In this document: positions 26,082 to 34,698 of the stretch, in pieces
How the letters are laid out: each line of letters begins with the position of its first letter
Position numbering within the stretch: position 1 is the stretch's first letter
DNA from: Chromatiaceae bacterium
GTDB lineage: Bacteria > Pseudomonadota > Gammaproteobacteria > Chromatiales > Chromatiaceae
Direction: 5' to 3'
NCBI GenBank assembly: GCA_026984455.1
Contig: JALSSC010000070.1
Coordinates: forward strand, 1 to 35,265
DNA: 35,265 nt
Notes under the pieces: generated by a model
Database searches by the model: none
What the model was told of the DNA's origin: nothing
What the model saw: the letters and a program-made list of their open reading frames with translations, nothing else
Translations under genes and position numbers: made by a program

Positions 26082-28496
26082 ATGAGTGAAGAAGGCCGGG
26101 CGGAAGTCCTGCCCGAAGAAGACGGCGCCCCGCCGGCGCGCGCCGACGAGGTCCTGCCCCGGGTCATCCACCTGCTGCCGATGGCCTCGCGCCCGTTCTT
26201 CCCCGGCCAGGCGGTCCCCCTGCTCATGGACGCCAAACACTGGGCGTCCACCCTGGAGGCCGTGGGCAAGACCGATCATCATATCCTTGGGGTGGTCCTG
26301 ACCCGTAACGACAGTTCCGAGAAGGCCACGGCGGCGGATCTCTTTCCCGTGGGCACCGCCTGTCGGGTGCACCGGGTGCAGCGGGTGGAGGGCAACCTCC
26401 AGGTCCTGGTGGAGTGTGTGCGCCGCTTCCGCATCGAGACCCTGATCGCCGCCCAGGCGCCCTTCATGGCCCGGGTGGAATATCACCAGGAACGCAAGGG
26501 GCGTCCGAGCGAGGACGTGAAGGCCTATGCCATGGCGGTGATCAACACCATCAAGGAGCTGCTGCCGCTCAATCCCCTGTATGTGGAAGAGCTGCGCATG
26601 TTCCTGGAGCGGTTTGGGCCGGACGACCCCTCCCACCTGGCCGATTTCGCCGCCAGCCTCACCACCGCCGACAAGGAACAGCTCCAGGAGGTCCTGGAGA
26701 CCTTCGAACTCCTGCCGCGGATGGAGCGGGTGCTGGATCTGCTGCGGCGGGAGCTGGAACTGGCCCGCGCCCAGCAGAAGATCCGCGAGGCGGTGGAAGA
26801 GCGGATGCAGAAACAGCAACGCGAGTTCTTCCTGCGCGAGCAGCTCAAGGCCATCCAGCAGGAGCTGGGCATCGCCAAGGACGACCGCACCGCCGAGCTG
26901 GAGCGCTTCCAGGAGCGTCTGGAGAGGCTCGAACTGAGCGAGGAGGCCCAGACCCGGGTGGACGAGGAGATGGAAAAGCTCTCGCTGTTGGAGACCGGTT
27001 CCCCCGAATACGCGGTGACCCGCAACTATCTGGACTGGATCACCGCCCTGCCCTGGGGCGTCCACTCCAAGGACAACCTGGATCTGAAACGCGCCCGCCG
27101 GATACTCGACCGGGACCACTACGGCCTGAAGGACGTCAAGGAACGCATCCTCGAATTTCTCGCCGTGGGCATCCAGAAGGGCGAGGTGGCCGGTTCCATC
27201 ATCCTCCTGGTGGGGCCGCCCGGGGTGGGCAAGACCTCGGTGGGGCGCTCCGTGGCCCATGCCCTGGGGCGCCGGTTCTACCGTTTCTCGGTGGGCGGGG
27301 CACGCGACGAGGCCGAGATCAAGGGCCATCGGCGCACCTATATAGGGGCGATGCCCGGCAAGTTCATCCAGGCCCTGAAGGACGCCGGCACCCAGAACCC
27401 GGTGATCATGCTGGACGAGATCGACAAGATCGGCGCCAGCTACCAGGGCGATCCGGCCTCGGCCCTGCTGGAGGTGCTCGATCCGGAGCAGAACCAATCC
27501 TTCCTGGACCACTACCTGGACCTGCGCTTCGATCTGTCCAAGGTCCTGTTCATCGCCACGGCCAACCAGCTGGACACCATCCCCGGGCCCCTCCTGGACC
27601 GCATGGAGGTGATCCAGCTCTCCGGCTACATCGCCCGCGAGAAGCAGGCCATCGGCCGCAAGTACCTGCTCCCGCGCCAGTTGCAACGCGCCGGCCTGGG
27701 CAAGGACGATCTGCGCATCGACGCCAGGGCCCTGAGCGCGGTGATCGACGGCTATGCCCGTGACGCCGGGGTGCGGCGCCTGGAGAAACAACTGGGCAAG
27801 ATCGTGCGCAAGGCCACGGTGAAACTCCTGGAGGGGGCCGACCGGCCCATCGAGGTGACCGCCGACGACCTGCGCGACTACCTGGGCCCCCCCCTGTTCC
27901 GCGACGAGCAGCGCCTGGCCGGCCCCGGGGTGGTCACCGGCCTGGCCTGGACCGCCATGGGCGGGGCGACCCTCAACGTCGAGGCGGTGCGCACCCACGA
28001 GTTCACCCGCGGCTTCAAGCTCACCGGCCAGCTCGGTGACGTCATGCGCGAGTCCGCCGAGATCGCCTATGGCTATGTGCTGGCCCACGCCGCCGAGTTC
28101 GGCGCCGATCCGGGGTTCTTCAAGGAGGCCTTTATCCATCTCCACGTCCCCGCGGGGGCCACCCCCAAGGACGGTCCCAGCGCCGGCATCACCCTGGCCT
28201 CGGCGTTGCTCTCCCTGGCCCGTGGAGAACCGGTGCGGCGCATCGCCATGACCGGCGAGCTGACCCTCACCGGCCAGGTCTTCCCGATCGGCGGGGTACG
28301 CGAGAAACTCATCGCCGCGCGCCGCGCCGGGATCCGCGAGATCCTCCTGCCCGAGGCCAACCGCGGTGAATTCGAGGAGGTGCCCGAGCACGTCCGCAAG
28401 GGCCTGAAGATCCATTTCATCGAGCGTTTCGAACAGGTGGTGCCGTTGTTGTTCCGCAAGCGCGGCGGGAAGCGGGCGGCGCAGGCCTGCGCCTGA
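26082..28496 (+). CDS. lon: ATP-dependent Lon-family protease
   Basis: Cytoplasmic AAA+ serine protease of 804 residues that degrades misfolded and selected regulatory proteins. The N-terminal substrate-recognition domain (about 28-230), a coiled-coil segment rich in Glu, Arg and Gln (about 230-300), the AAA+ module with Walker A GPPGVGKT (378-385) and Walker B VIMLDEIDKIG, and the protease domain with the Ser700/Lys742 dyad (PKDGPSAGIT, REKLIAA) are complete. It is not next to clpX, and the N-terminus (LPRVIHLLPMASRPFFPGQAVPLL) looks like the second Lon subtype of Pseudomonas-like genomes (AsrA) rather than the canonical clpX-linked Lon; subtype is my recollection. The gap to rsmA is 64 bp. 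Confidence 0.95.
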   Translation: MSEEGRAEVLPEEDGAPPARADEVLPRVIHLLPMASRPFFPGQAVPLLMDAKHWASTLEAVGKTDHHILGVVLTRNDSSEKATAADLFPVGTACRVHRVQRVEGNLQVLVECVRRFRIETLIAAQAPFMARVEYHQERKGRPSEDVKAYAMAVINTIKELLPLNPLYVEELRMFLERFGPDDPSHLADFAASLTTADKEQLQEVLETFELLPRMERVLDLLRRELELARAQQKIREAVEERMQKQQREFFLREQLKAIQQELGIAKDDRTAELERFQERLERLELSEEAQTRVDEEMEKLSLLETGSPEYAVTRNYLDWITALPWGVHSKDNLDLKRARRILDRDHYGLKDVKERILEFLAVGIQKGEVAGSIILLVGPPGVGKTSVGRSVAHALGRRFYRFSVGGARDEAEIKGHRRTYIGAMPGKFIQALKDAGTQNPVIMLDEIDKIGASYQGDPASALLEVLDPEQNQSFLDHYLDLRFDLSKVLFIATANQLDTIPGPLLDRMEVIQLSGYIAREKQAIGRKYLLPRQLQRAGLGKDDLRIDARALSAVIDGYARDAGVRRLEKQLGKIVRKATVKLLEGADRPIEVTADDLRDYLGPPLFRDEQRLAGPGVVTGLAWTAMGGATLNVEAVRTHEFTRGFKLTGQLGDVMRESAEIAYGYVLAHAAEFGADPGFFKEAFIHLHVPAGATPKDGPSAGITLASALLSLARGEPVRRIAMTGELTLTGQVFPIGGVREKLIAARRAGIREILLPEANRGEFEEVPEHVRKGLKIHFIERFEQVVPLLFRKRGGKRAAQACA

Positions 28497-28570
28497 TGGT
28501 GGTGGCCGGTTTCCGTCCCGTTCTTCCGGCAAGGGTCGTGGAGTCATAGGGATCGGGGGTGTGCCCTCCG

Positions 28571-28579
28571 TGCTATCCT
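28571..28579 (+). promoter_or_regulatory. Extended -10 element just upstream of mntA
   Basis: TGCTATCCT fits an extended -10 (TG-N-TATCCT). It ends six bases before the mntA ATG, so transcription would begin at or next to the start codon. No Shine-Dalgarno is visible, and no -35 is clear. Confidence 0.4.
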
Positions 28580-28585
28580 CGCCCC

Positions 28586-28978
28586 ATGAAGACCGACGCT
28601 GCCGCCATCCGCCACGTCCTGTCCCGGTTCCCGGGGATCCGCGTGGCCGTCCTCTTCGGCTCCCTCGCCTCGGGCCGGGCCGGCCCCGAGAGCGATCTGG
28701 ACCTGGGGGTGGCCCTGGACACACCGCTGGATCGGGAGACCCGCATGGCGCTCATCGGCGCCCTGGCCGAGGTCACCGGCCGTCCCGTGGACCTCATCGA
28801 CCTGCGCACCGCGGGGGAGCCCCTGCTCGGTCGGATCCTCACCCAGGGACGGCGTCTGATCTCCGACCCGGAGGCCTACGCCGCCCTCATCCGCCGCCAT
28901 CTCTTCGAGGAGGCGGATTTCATGCCCTACCGCCGGCGGATCCTGGCCGAGAGGAGAAAGGCATGGATCGGCAACTGA
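28586..28978 (+). CDS. mntA: MntA-type nucleotidyltransferase antitoxin
   Basis: Minimal nucleotidyltransferase of 130 residues. The catalytic signature GSx10DxD is exact (Gly25-Ser26, Asp37, Asp39 in GSLASGRAGPESDLDL), with a further acidic strand at VDLIDL (68-73). In the type VII toxin-antitoxin system, MntA-type proteins neutralise the HEPN toxin HepT by attaching AMP to the Tyr of its active-site motif. The gene overlaps hepT by 16 bases. The order mntA-hepT is the reverse of the best-studied Shewanella pair. The ATG at 28586 lacks a ribosome site; an upstream in-frame ATG (28559) gives a weaker N-terminus. A small orphan transferase is the alternative, but the partner gene argues against it. 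Confidence 0.92.
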   Translation: MKTDAAAIRHVLSRFPGIRVAVLFGSLASGRAGPESDLDLGVALDTPLDRETRMALIGALAEVTGRPVDLIDLRTAGEPLLGRILTQGRRLISDPEAYAALIRRHLFEEADFMPYRRRILAERRKAWIGN

Positions 28979-29379
28979 TCGAGGAGAAACTCGAATCTCT
29001 GCGCCGCTGTATCCGGCGGGTGGAACAGAAACGCCCCGAGGACGTGCAGAGCCTGAGGGACGACCCGGATCTCCAGGATATCCTGGTGCTGAACCTCACC
29101 CGCGCCGTGCAACTGTGCGTGGACATCGCCGCCCACCTCATCGCCGAGTCCGACGAACCCAGCCCCGCCACCATGGGGGCCGGCTTCGACCTGCTGCGGG
29201 ACCTGGGGGTCATCGCCCCCTCCCTGGCGGGTACGATGAAGAAGGCCGTTGGGTTCCGCAATGTCGCGGTACATAATTATGAGGCGATCGACTGGGATAT
29301 CGTCTTCGCCATCAGCCACCGACAGGTGGACGACTTCCGGGCCTTCGCCCGGACGATCCTGCGCCGTATCGAGACCTGA
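28963..29379 (+). CDS. hepT: HepT-type HEPN toxin (ribonuclease)
   Basis: HEPN-fold protein of 138 residues, all helical, with the RX4HXY motif intact (Arg99, His104, Tyr106 in RNVAVHNY). In characterised type VII systems this motif forms an RNase active site and the Tyr is the site AMPylated by MntA. The ATG at 28963 follows GAGGAGAAAG inside the mntA 3' end, a much better ribosome site than that of mntA. The pair lies between lon and mnmG, a place where most genomes have no toxin system, so it is probably an acquired module. RNase activity is inferred from the motif. Confidence 0.93.
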   Translation: MDRQLIEEKLESLRRCIRRVEQKRPEDVQSLRDDPDLQDILVLNLTRAVQLCVDIAAHLIAESDEPSPATMGAGFDLLRDLGVIAPSLAGTMKKAVGFRNVAVHNYEAIDWDIVFAISHRQVDDFRAFARTILRRIET

Positions 29380-29442
29380 GCGCGCCGGGCATGCCACCGG
29401 CGGTTCCGAGACACCACCGCCAAGCCATCCGATCCCCCCGAC

Positions 29443-31320
29443 ATGCGCCATCCCATCCCCTACCAGGTCATCGTCGTCGGCGGCGGTCACGCCGGTACCG
29501 AGGCCGCCCTGGCGGCGGCGCGCATGGGTGCGCGCACCCTGCTGCTGACCCACAACATCGAGACCCTGGGGCAGATGTCCTGCAACCCCGCCATCGGCGG
29601 CATCGGCAAGGGCCATCTGGTGCGCGAGATCGACGCCCTGGGCGGGCTCATGGCCCACGCCGCCGACCTTGCGGGGATCCAGTTCCGCACCCTCAACGCG
29701 CGCAAGGGGCCGGCGGTGCGCGCCACCCGCGCCCAGGCCGACCGGGTGCGCTACAAGGCGGCGGTGCGCCATGCCCTGGAGCATCAACCGGGGCTGGACC
29801 TGTTCCAGCAGGCGGTGGACGACCTGATCCTGGTGGGTGACCGGGTGGCCGGGGTGCGCACCGCCATGGGCCTGGTATTCCAGGCCCCGGCGGTGGTCCT
29901 GGCGGTGGGCACCTTCCTGGGCGGGCGTATCCACATCGGCCTGGAGAGCCGCCCGGGTGGGCGCGCCGGCGACCCGCCGGCCAACGCCCTGGCCGCCCGT
30001 CTGCGCGAGCTGCCCCTGCGGGTGGAGCGCCTCAAGACCGGCACCCCGCCGCGCATCGACGGACGCAGTATCGATTACACGCGCCTGGAGGTGCAGCCCG
30101 GAGACGACCCGGTCCCCGTCTTCTCCTTCCTCGGCCGCCCCGACCAACACCCCCGCCAGGTCCCCTGCCATATCGCCCGCACCAGCGGGCGCACCCACGA
30201 GATCATCCGTAAGGGCCTGTCCCGGTCACCCCTCTACGCGGGGGTGATCGAGGGCGTGGGACCGCGCTACTGCCCCTCCATCGAGGACAAGGTGGTGCGC
30301 TTCGCCGACCGCGACTCCCATCAGGTCTTCGTGGAGCCCGAGGGCCTGGAGACCACCGAGGTCTATCCCAACGGGATCTCCACCAGCCTGCCCTTCGATG
30401 TCCAGTGGGAGCTGGTGCGTTCCATCCCGGGCTTCGAGGCGGCGCGCATCACCCGCCCAGGCTATGCCATCGAATACGATTTCTTCGACCCCCGCGACCT
30501 CGACGCGAGCCTCGCGGTACGCGCCCTCCCGGGGCTGTTCTTCGCCGGCCAGATCAACGGCACCACCGGCTACGAAGAGGCCGCCGCCCAGGGCCTCCTG
30601 GCCGGGGTCAACGCCGTCCGCCTGGGGCGGGGCGAGGCGCCCTGGCGGCCGCGCCGCGACCAGGCCTATCTGGGGGTGATGGTGGACGACCTGGTCACCC
30701 AGGGCACCCGCGAGCCCTATCGCATGTTCACCAGCCGCGCCGAGTACCGCCTGCTCCTGCGCGAGGACAACGCCGACCTGCGCCTGACCCCGCTGGGACG
30801 GGAACTGGGTCTGGTGGACGACGCCCGCTGGCGCGCCTTCGAGAGCAAACGCGAGGCCATCGAGCGGGAACAGGCGCGCCTGCGCGACCTCTGGATACGC
30901 CCGGAGGCGGCAGGCGGGACCCCCCAGGAGGCCCTGCTGGGGCGGCCCCTGACCCGGGAGACCCGCGCCCTGGACCTGCTCGGCCGCCCCCAGGTGGACT
31001 ATGCCGCCCTCATGGCCCTGCCCGGGGTCGGCCCCGGGGTGGCGGACCCCGCGGTGGCTCAACAGGTGGAGATCCAGGCCCATTACGCCGGCTACATCGA
31101 CCGCCAGCGGGACGAGATCGCGCGTATGCGTCGCCAGGAGGCCCTGGCCCTGCCGCACGACTTCGACTACGGCCGGGTGCGCGGCCTCTCCGCCGAGGTC
31201 AGGGAGAAGCTGGAACGCCACCGCCCGGCCAGTCTCGGCCAGGCCGGACGCATCCCCGGGGTGACCCCGGCCGCCCTGTCCCTGCTCGCCATCCATCTGA
31301 AGAGACGGCAGGCCGCATGA
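29443..31320 (+). CDS. mnmG: tRNA uridine-5-carboxymethylaminomethyl modification enzyme MnmG (GidA)
   Basis: FAD-dependent partner of MnmE that installs the carboxymethylaminomethyl or aminomethyl group on the wobble uridine of several tRNAs. The 625-residue protein has the FAD motif [10 protein letters not shown] (from 13), [14 protein letters not shown] with Cys47, [11 protein letters not shown], Cys277 in [26 protein letters not shown] and the helical C-terminal domain. Cys47 and Cys277 have the same numbering as in E. coli. mnmE is not in the window. The stop overlaps the rsmG start by four bases. It is the first of the origin-proximal run. Confidence 0.98.
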   Translation: MRHPIPYQVIVVGGGHAGTEAALAAARMGARTLLLTHNIETLGQMSCNPAIGGIGKGHLVREIDALGGLMAHAADLAGIQFRTLNARKGPAVRATRAQADRVRYKAAVRHALEHQPGLDLFQQAVDDLILVGDRVAGVRTAMGLVFQAPAVVLAVGTFLGGRIHIGLESRPGGRAGDPPANALAARLRELPLRVERLKTGTPPRIDGRSIDYTRLEVQPGDDPVPVFSFLGRPDQHPRQVPCHIARTSGRTHEIIRKGLSRSPLYAGVIEGVGPRYCPSIEDKVVRFADRDSHQVFVEPEGLETTEVYPNGISTSLPFDVQWELVRSIPGFEAARITRPGYAIEYDFFDPRDLDASLAVRALPGLFFAGQINGTTGYEEAAAQGLLAGVNAVRLGRGEAPWRPRRDQAYLGVMVDDLVTQGTREPYRMFTSRAEYRLLLREDNADLRLTPLGRELGLVDDARWRAFESKREAIEREQARLRDLWIRPEAAGGTPQEALLGRPLTRETRALDLLGRPQVDYAALMALPGVGPGVADPAVAQQVEIQAHYAGYIDRQRDEIARMRRQEALALPHDFDYGRVRGLSAEVREKLERHRPASLGQAGRIPGVTPAALSLLAIHLKRRQAA

Positions 31321-31940
31321 GCCCGGCGGTGGAGCGCCTCGACCAGGGCCTCGGGCGCATGGGCCTGGCGCCGCCGCCCGAGACCCGGGAACGCCTGCTC
31401 GCCCTGGTACGCCTTCTGGCCCGCTGGAACCGCGCCTACAACCTCACCGCGGTGCGCGACCCCCTGGCGATGATCGGTCATCATCTCCTGGACAGCCTCA
31501 GCGCCCTGCCCCTGTTGCGTGGACCGCGGCTCCTGGACCTGGGCACCGGCCCCGGACTGCCCGGCCTGCCCCTGGCCATCTGGCGCCCCGACCTGGAGTG
31601 GGTGTTGCTGGACGCCAACGGCAAGAAGATCCGCTTCGTGCGCCAGGCGGTCATGGATCTGGGCCTCGGCAACGTCACCCCGGTGCAAGGACGCATCCAG
31701 GCGTACCCCCGAGAGGAAAAATTCGCTACGATAACGGCGCGTGCATTCGCCTCCCTGCCTGAGTTGGCCGCCCTGAGCCGTCCTCACCTCGTCGCCGACG
31801 GGGTCCTGCTGGCGTTCAAGGGCCGCCGCGCCGGCGGGGAACTGGCCGAGTCCGGCCTGCGGGGCCGGGTCCACCGCGTCGAGGTGCCCTTCGTGGAAGG
31901 GGCGCGCGCCATCCTGGAAATACCACCCCCCGAGGGCTGA
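31317..31940 (+). CDS. rsmG: 16S rRNA (guanine527-N7)-methyltransferase RsmG (GidB)
   Basis: SAM-dependent enzyme of 207 residues that methylates G527 in the 530 loop of 16S rRNA. The helical N-terminus ([16 protein letters not shown]), HHLLDSL, the SAM motif [16 protein letters not shown] (72-87), [11 protein letters not shown] and ITARAFASL are present. Loss of this enzyme gives low-level streptomycin resistance in other bacteria. The ATG overlaps the mnmG stop (ATGA), and parA begins 3 nt after its stop. Confidence 0.97.
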   Translation: MSPAVERLDQGLGRMGLAPPPETRERLLALVRLLARWNRAYNLTAVRDPLAMIGHHLLDSLSALPLLRGPRLLDLGTGPGLPGLPLAIWRPDLEWVLLDANGKKIRFVRQAVMDLGLGNVTPVQGRIQAYPREEKFATITARAFASLPELAALSRPHLVADGVLLAFKGRRAGGELAESGLRGRVHRVEVPFVEGARAILEIPPPEG

Positions 31941-31943
31941 GTC

Positions 31944-32732
31944 ATGGGCCATATCATCGCCATCGCCAATCAGAAGGGCGGGGTGGGCAAGACCACCACC
32001 GCCGTCAACCTGGCCGCCTCCCTGGCCTCCCTCAAGCGCCGCGTGCTGCTGGTGGACCTGGACCCCCAGGGCAACGCCACCATGGGTTGCGGGGTGGACA
32101 AGTACCACCTGGAGACCTCGGTGGGCGACTGCCTCCTGGGCGACACCCCCCTGGCCGAGACCCTGACCCGGGTGGAACGGCCGGAGCCCGGATTCGATCT
32201 CGCCCCGGCCAACGGCGATCTCACCGCCGCCGAAGTGGGGCTGATGGAACACCCCGAGCGCGACCGCCGCCTGGCTCGCGGGATCCAGGCCCAGGCCGGC
32301 CGCCACGACTATGTCATCGTGGATTGCCCGCCCTCCCTGAACATGCTCACGGTCAACGCCCTGGTGGCCGCCGACGGCGTGCTCATCCCCATCCAGTGCG
32401 AATACTATGCCCTGGAGGGCCTGTCCGCCCTGCTCGACACCATCGCCCGGATCCGTGACGCGCGCAATCCCCGGCTCGCCATCGAAGGCATCCTGCGGAC
32501 CATGCACGACCCGCGCAACCGCCTGGCCAACGAGGTCTCCACCCAGTTGGTCACCCACTTCCCCGAGCGGGTCTACCGCACCATCGTGCCGCGCAACGTG
32601 CGCCTGGCCGAGGCCCCCAGCCACGGCCTCCCCGCCCTCATCTACGACCGCAGCTCGCGCGGCGCCGTGGCCTACCTGGCCCTGGCCAGCGAGATCCTGG
32701 GCCGCGCCCAGGGCCACAAGGCCGCGGCCTGA
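31944..32732 (+). CDS. parA: Chromosome-partitioning ATPase ParA (Soj)
   Basis: Deviant Walker-type ATPase of 262 residues that moves ParB-parS complexes over the nucleoid. The signature KGGVGKTT (11-18) with the extra Lys, the DLDPQGNAT motif (switch I) and [11 protein letters not shown] (switch II) are clear. Length and the lack of an N-terminal DNA-binding domain match chromosomal Soj rather than plasmid P1-type ParA. It lies 3 nt after rsmG and 13 nt before parB, in the arrangement typical of origin-proximal chromosomal loci. Confidence 0.98.
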   Translation: MGHIIAIANQKGGVGKTTTAVNLAASLASLKRRVLLVDLDPQGNATMGCGVDKYHLETSVGDCLLGDTPLAETLTRVERPEPGFDLAPANGDLTAAEVGLMEHPERDRRLARGIQAQAGRHDYVIVDCPPSLNMLTVNALVAADGVLIPIQCEYYALEGLSALLDTIARIRDARNPRLAIEGILRTMHDPRNRLANEVSTQLVTHFPERVYRTIVPRNVRLAEAPSHGLPALIYDRSSRGAVAYLALASEILGRAQGHKAAA

Positions 32733-32745
32733 GGACGGGCAGCGG

Positions 32746-33627
32746 ATGGCAGCCAGGAAACGCGGCCTCGGCCGGGGCCTCGACGCCCTCCTCGGGGGCG
32801 CCGCCCCGGCAGGCCCCAAGGACTCGGAGGCCGTGGCCGCGGCGGCGGGCACGGCCCCCACCGAACTGGGCATAGAGCGCATTCGCCGCGGCCGTTATCA
32901 GCCTCGGCGCGAATTCGACCCGGACAGCCTCCAGGAACTGGCCGATTCCATCGCCGCCCAGGGGGTCATCCAACCCATCGTGGTGCGCCCGGTGGAGGAC
33001 GGCCAATACGAAATCGTGGCGGGGGAACGCCGCTGGCGCGCGGCCCAGCTCGCCGGTCTCAAGGACATCCCGGTGATCGTCAAGGAGGTGGACGAACAGG
33101 CCGCCATGGCCATGGGCCTGATCGAGAACATCCAGCGCGACGACCTCAATCCCCTGGAGGAGGCCTCGGCCCTGCACCGGCTCCTGCACGAATTCGCGCT
33201 CACCCACCAACAGGTGGCCCAGGCCGTGGGCAAGTCGCGCACCACGGTCACCAATCTGTTGCGCCTGCTGGACCTGGAAGACGAGGTCAAGGCCCTGCTG
33301 GACCAGGGACGCCTGGAGATGGGCCATGCCCGCGCCCTGCTCGCCCTCAAGGGGGCCGATCAGAGCGATGCGGCGGCCCAGGTGACCGCCAGGGGCCTCT
33401 CGGTGCGGGAGACCGAACGCCTGGTGCGGCGGATCCTCGGGGGCGGGGAGGGCAGACGCCCGCCCCCTCCCGAGCCGGACCCGGACGTCCGGCGGCTGAC
33501 GGAGGAGTTGGGCGAACGCCTCGGGGCGCGGGTGCAGATTCAGCAGGGGGCCAAGGGGAAGGGGAAGTTGGTGATCGCCTACAACACCCTGGACGAACTG
33601 GATGGGATCCTCGCTCACATCAAATAG
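32746..33627 (+). CDS. parB: Chromosome-partitioning protein ParB (Spo0J)
   Basis: DNA-binding CTP-dependent clamp of 293 residues that loads at parS and spreads. An N-terminal ParA-interaction helix (KRGLGRGLDALLG), the ParB/Srx CTPase domain with GERRWRAA (93-100) and ENIQRDDLNPLEEA, the parS-reading helix-turn-helix (LTHQQVAQAVGKSRTTVTNLLRLL) and the C-terminal dimer domain (VQIQQGAKGKGKLVIAYNT) are all present. No good parS site (TGTTTCACGTGAAACA-like) was found in the window. Confidence 0.98.
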   Translation: MAARKRGLGRGLDALLGGAAPAGPKDSEAVAAAAGTAPTELGIERIRRGRYQPRREFDPDSLQELADSIAAQGVIQPIVVRPVEDGQYEIVAGERRWRAAQLAGLKDIPVIVKEVDEQAAMAMGLIENIQRDDLNPLEEASALHRLLHEFALTHQQVAQAVGKSRTTVTNLLRLLDLEDEVKALLDQGRLEMGHARALLALKGADQSDAAAQVTARGLSVRETERLVRRILGGGEGRRPPPPEPDPDVRRLTEELGERLGARVQIQQGAKGKGKLVIAYNTLDELDGILAHIK

Positions 33628-33710
33628 GAACGGCACGGGCCATGCGGGCAGGGGCCCGGTCGCTCAGCGTCCGGCCCGCTCCCCGGCGACTGCCCGTTGA
33701 GACCCCCGGC

Positions 33711-34322
33711 GTGAACCCCCTACAGCACCTTTTCGACCGGAACCGGGCATGGGCCCTGAGGGTCGCGGAGAAGGATCCCGAATTCTTTCCCCGGCTCGCC
33801 CGGGAACAACGCCCGAAGTACCTGTGGATCGGCTGCGCGGACAGCCGGGTACCCGCCAACCAGATCGTGGATCTGCCCCCCGGACGCCTCTTCGTCCACC
33901 GCAACATCGGCAACCTGGTGGTCCACACCGACCTCAATTGCCTGTCGGTGATCCAGTTCGGAGTGGAGATCCTCCAGGTCGAGCACGTCATCGTCTGTGG
34001 CCATTACGGCTGCAGCGGGGTCAGGTCGGCCCTCGAAGACCGTGCCCACGGCCTCGCCGACAACTGGCTGCGCCATCTCAAGGACGTGATGCGCTTCAAC
34101 CGCCGCGAACTGGAGGGCCTGCCGTCCGCCAGGCGCTTCGACCGCCTGTGCGAACTCAACGTGATGGAACAGGTCACCAACGTGGCCAACACCAGCATCA
34201 TGCGCAATGCCTGGAAACGGGGCGCGGAGATCACCGTCCACGGCTGGATATACGACATCGGCAACGGGCTGGTGAAGGACCTGGGGGTGTCTCTGGACCA
34301 CCCCCTCCAGCCCGAATATTAG
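33711..34322 (+). CDS. can: Beta-carbonic anhydrase Can
   Basis: Zinc enzyme of 203 residues interconverting CO2 and bicarbonate in the cytoplasm. Ligands are Cys42, Asp44, His98 and Cys101 (GCADSRVPA, CGHYGC), and NIGNLVVHTDLNCLSV, ELNVMEQV and WKRGAEITVHGW are typical of the E. coli Can clade. With the GTG start at 33711 the ligand numbers equal those of E. coli Can and the protein begins at the same residue, so I prefer it; an ATG at 33642 would add 23 residues unlike the family. It follows parB by 83 nt and may be partly co-transcribed. Here it takes the place after parB where the atp operon lies in many gammaproteobacteria. Confidence 0.95.
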   Translation: MNPLQHLFDRNRAWALRVAEKDPEFFPRLAREQRPKYLWIGCADSRVPANQIVDLPPGRLFVHRNIGNLVVHTDLNCLSVIQFGVEILQVEHVIVCGHYGCSGVRSALEDRAHGLADNWLRHLKDVMRFNRRELEGLPSARRFDRLCELNVMEQVTNVANTSIMRNAWKRGAEITVHGWIYDIGNGLVKDLGVSLDHPLQPEY

Positions 34323-34442
34323 TGTGCCGTGCAAAGGCGCGGATCCTCGGTCCTTGGCGCACCATTCGGGCCAGCCAGAACGGAGTCTTTCGGCGAGCTG
34401 CGTGTGGTGAAGGGATGTACCGCCTTTTCGACGGCGGCAATC

Positions 34443-34644
34443 CACCCGTCGCACGTGAATATCTCCGTCCTGTGGTCCGTAAACGGCACTTCCCTGTGCC
34501 AGTCCTCGTTCTTCGAGGATGTTTCTCGTGCCCCTGGGCAAGGCGCGGAAGCGAGTCATCGTGGGGACTATGGCGAGCAATCGCCACACCGCCCAGGGGT
34601 GCGAGGGGCGGCCGCAGTAGCGAAATATTCACGTGCGACGGGTG
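34443..34644 (+). repeat. Dispersed structured repeat, copy D (most intact)
   Basis: The 202-bp reference copy. The ends CACCCGTCGCACGTGAATAT (34443-34462) and its exact complement (34625-34644) give a 20-bp perfect inverted repeat. Inside: hairpin CGAG/CTCG (34514-34528), helix CCCCTGGGC (34531-34539) with GCCCAGGGG (34591-34599), inner AGTC/GACT (34554-34557 with 34566-34569) and hairpin TGGCGA-GCAA-TCGCCA (34571-34586). About 41 bases near 34467-34507 are absent from copies A and B. CAAT directly flanks it (34438-34441, 34646-34649). It lies between the convergent can and DHH genes; the rest of that 376-bp gap shows no gene. Confidence 0.85.
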
Positions 34645-34698
34645 TCAATTGGAGATCAATGAGGTTCCCAGCCTCCGGCGCGAGGGGAGGCCGGTGGA

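Noticed and set aside
33642..33710. ATG start giving carbonic anhydrase 23 extra residues
   Set aside because: The extension is Arg/Pro-rich and unlike the family; the GTG start reproduces the E. coli zinc-ligand numbering exactly.
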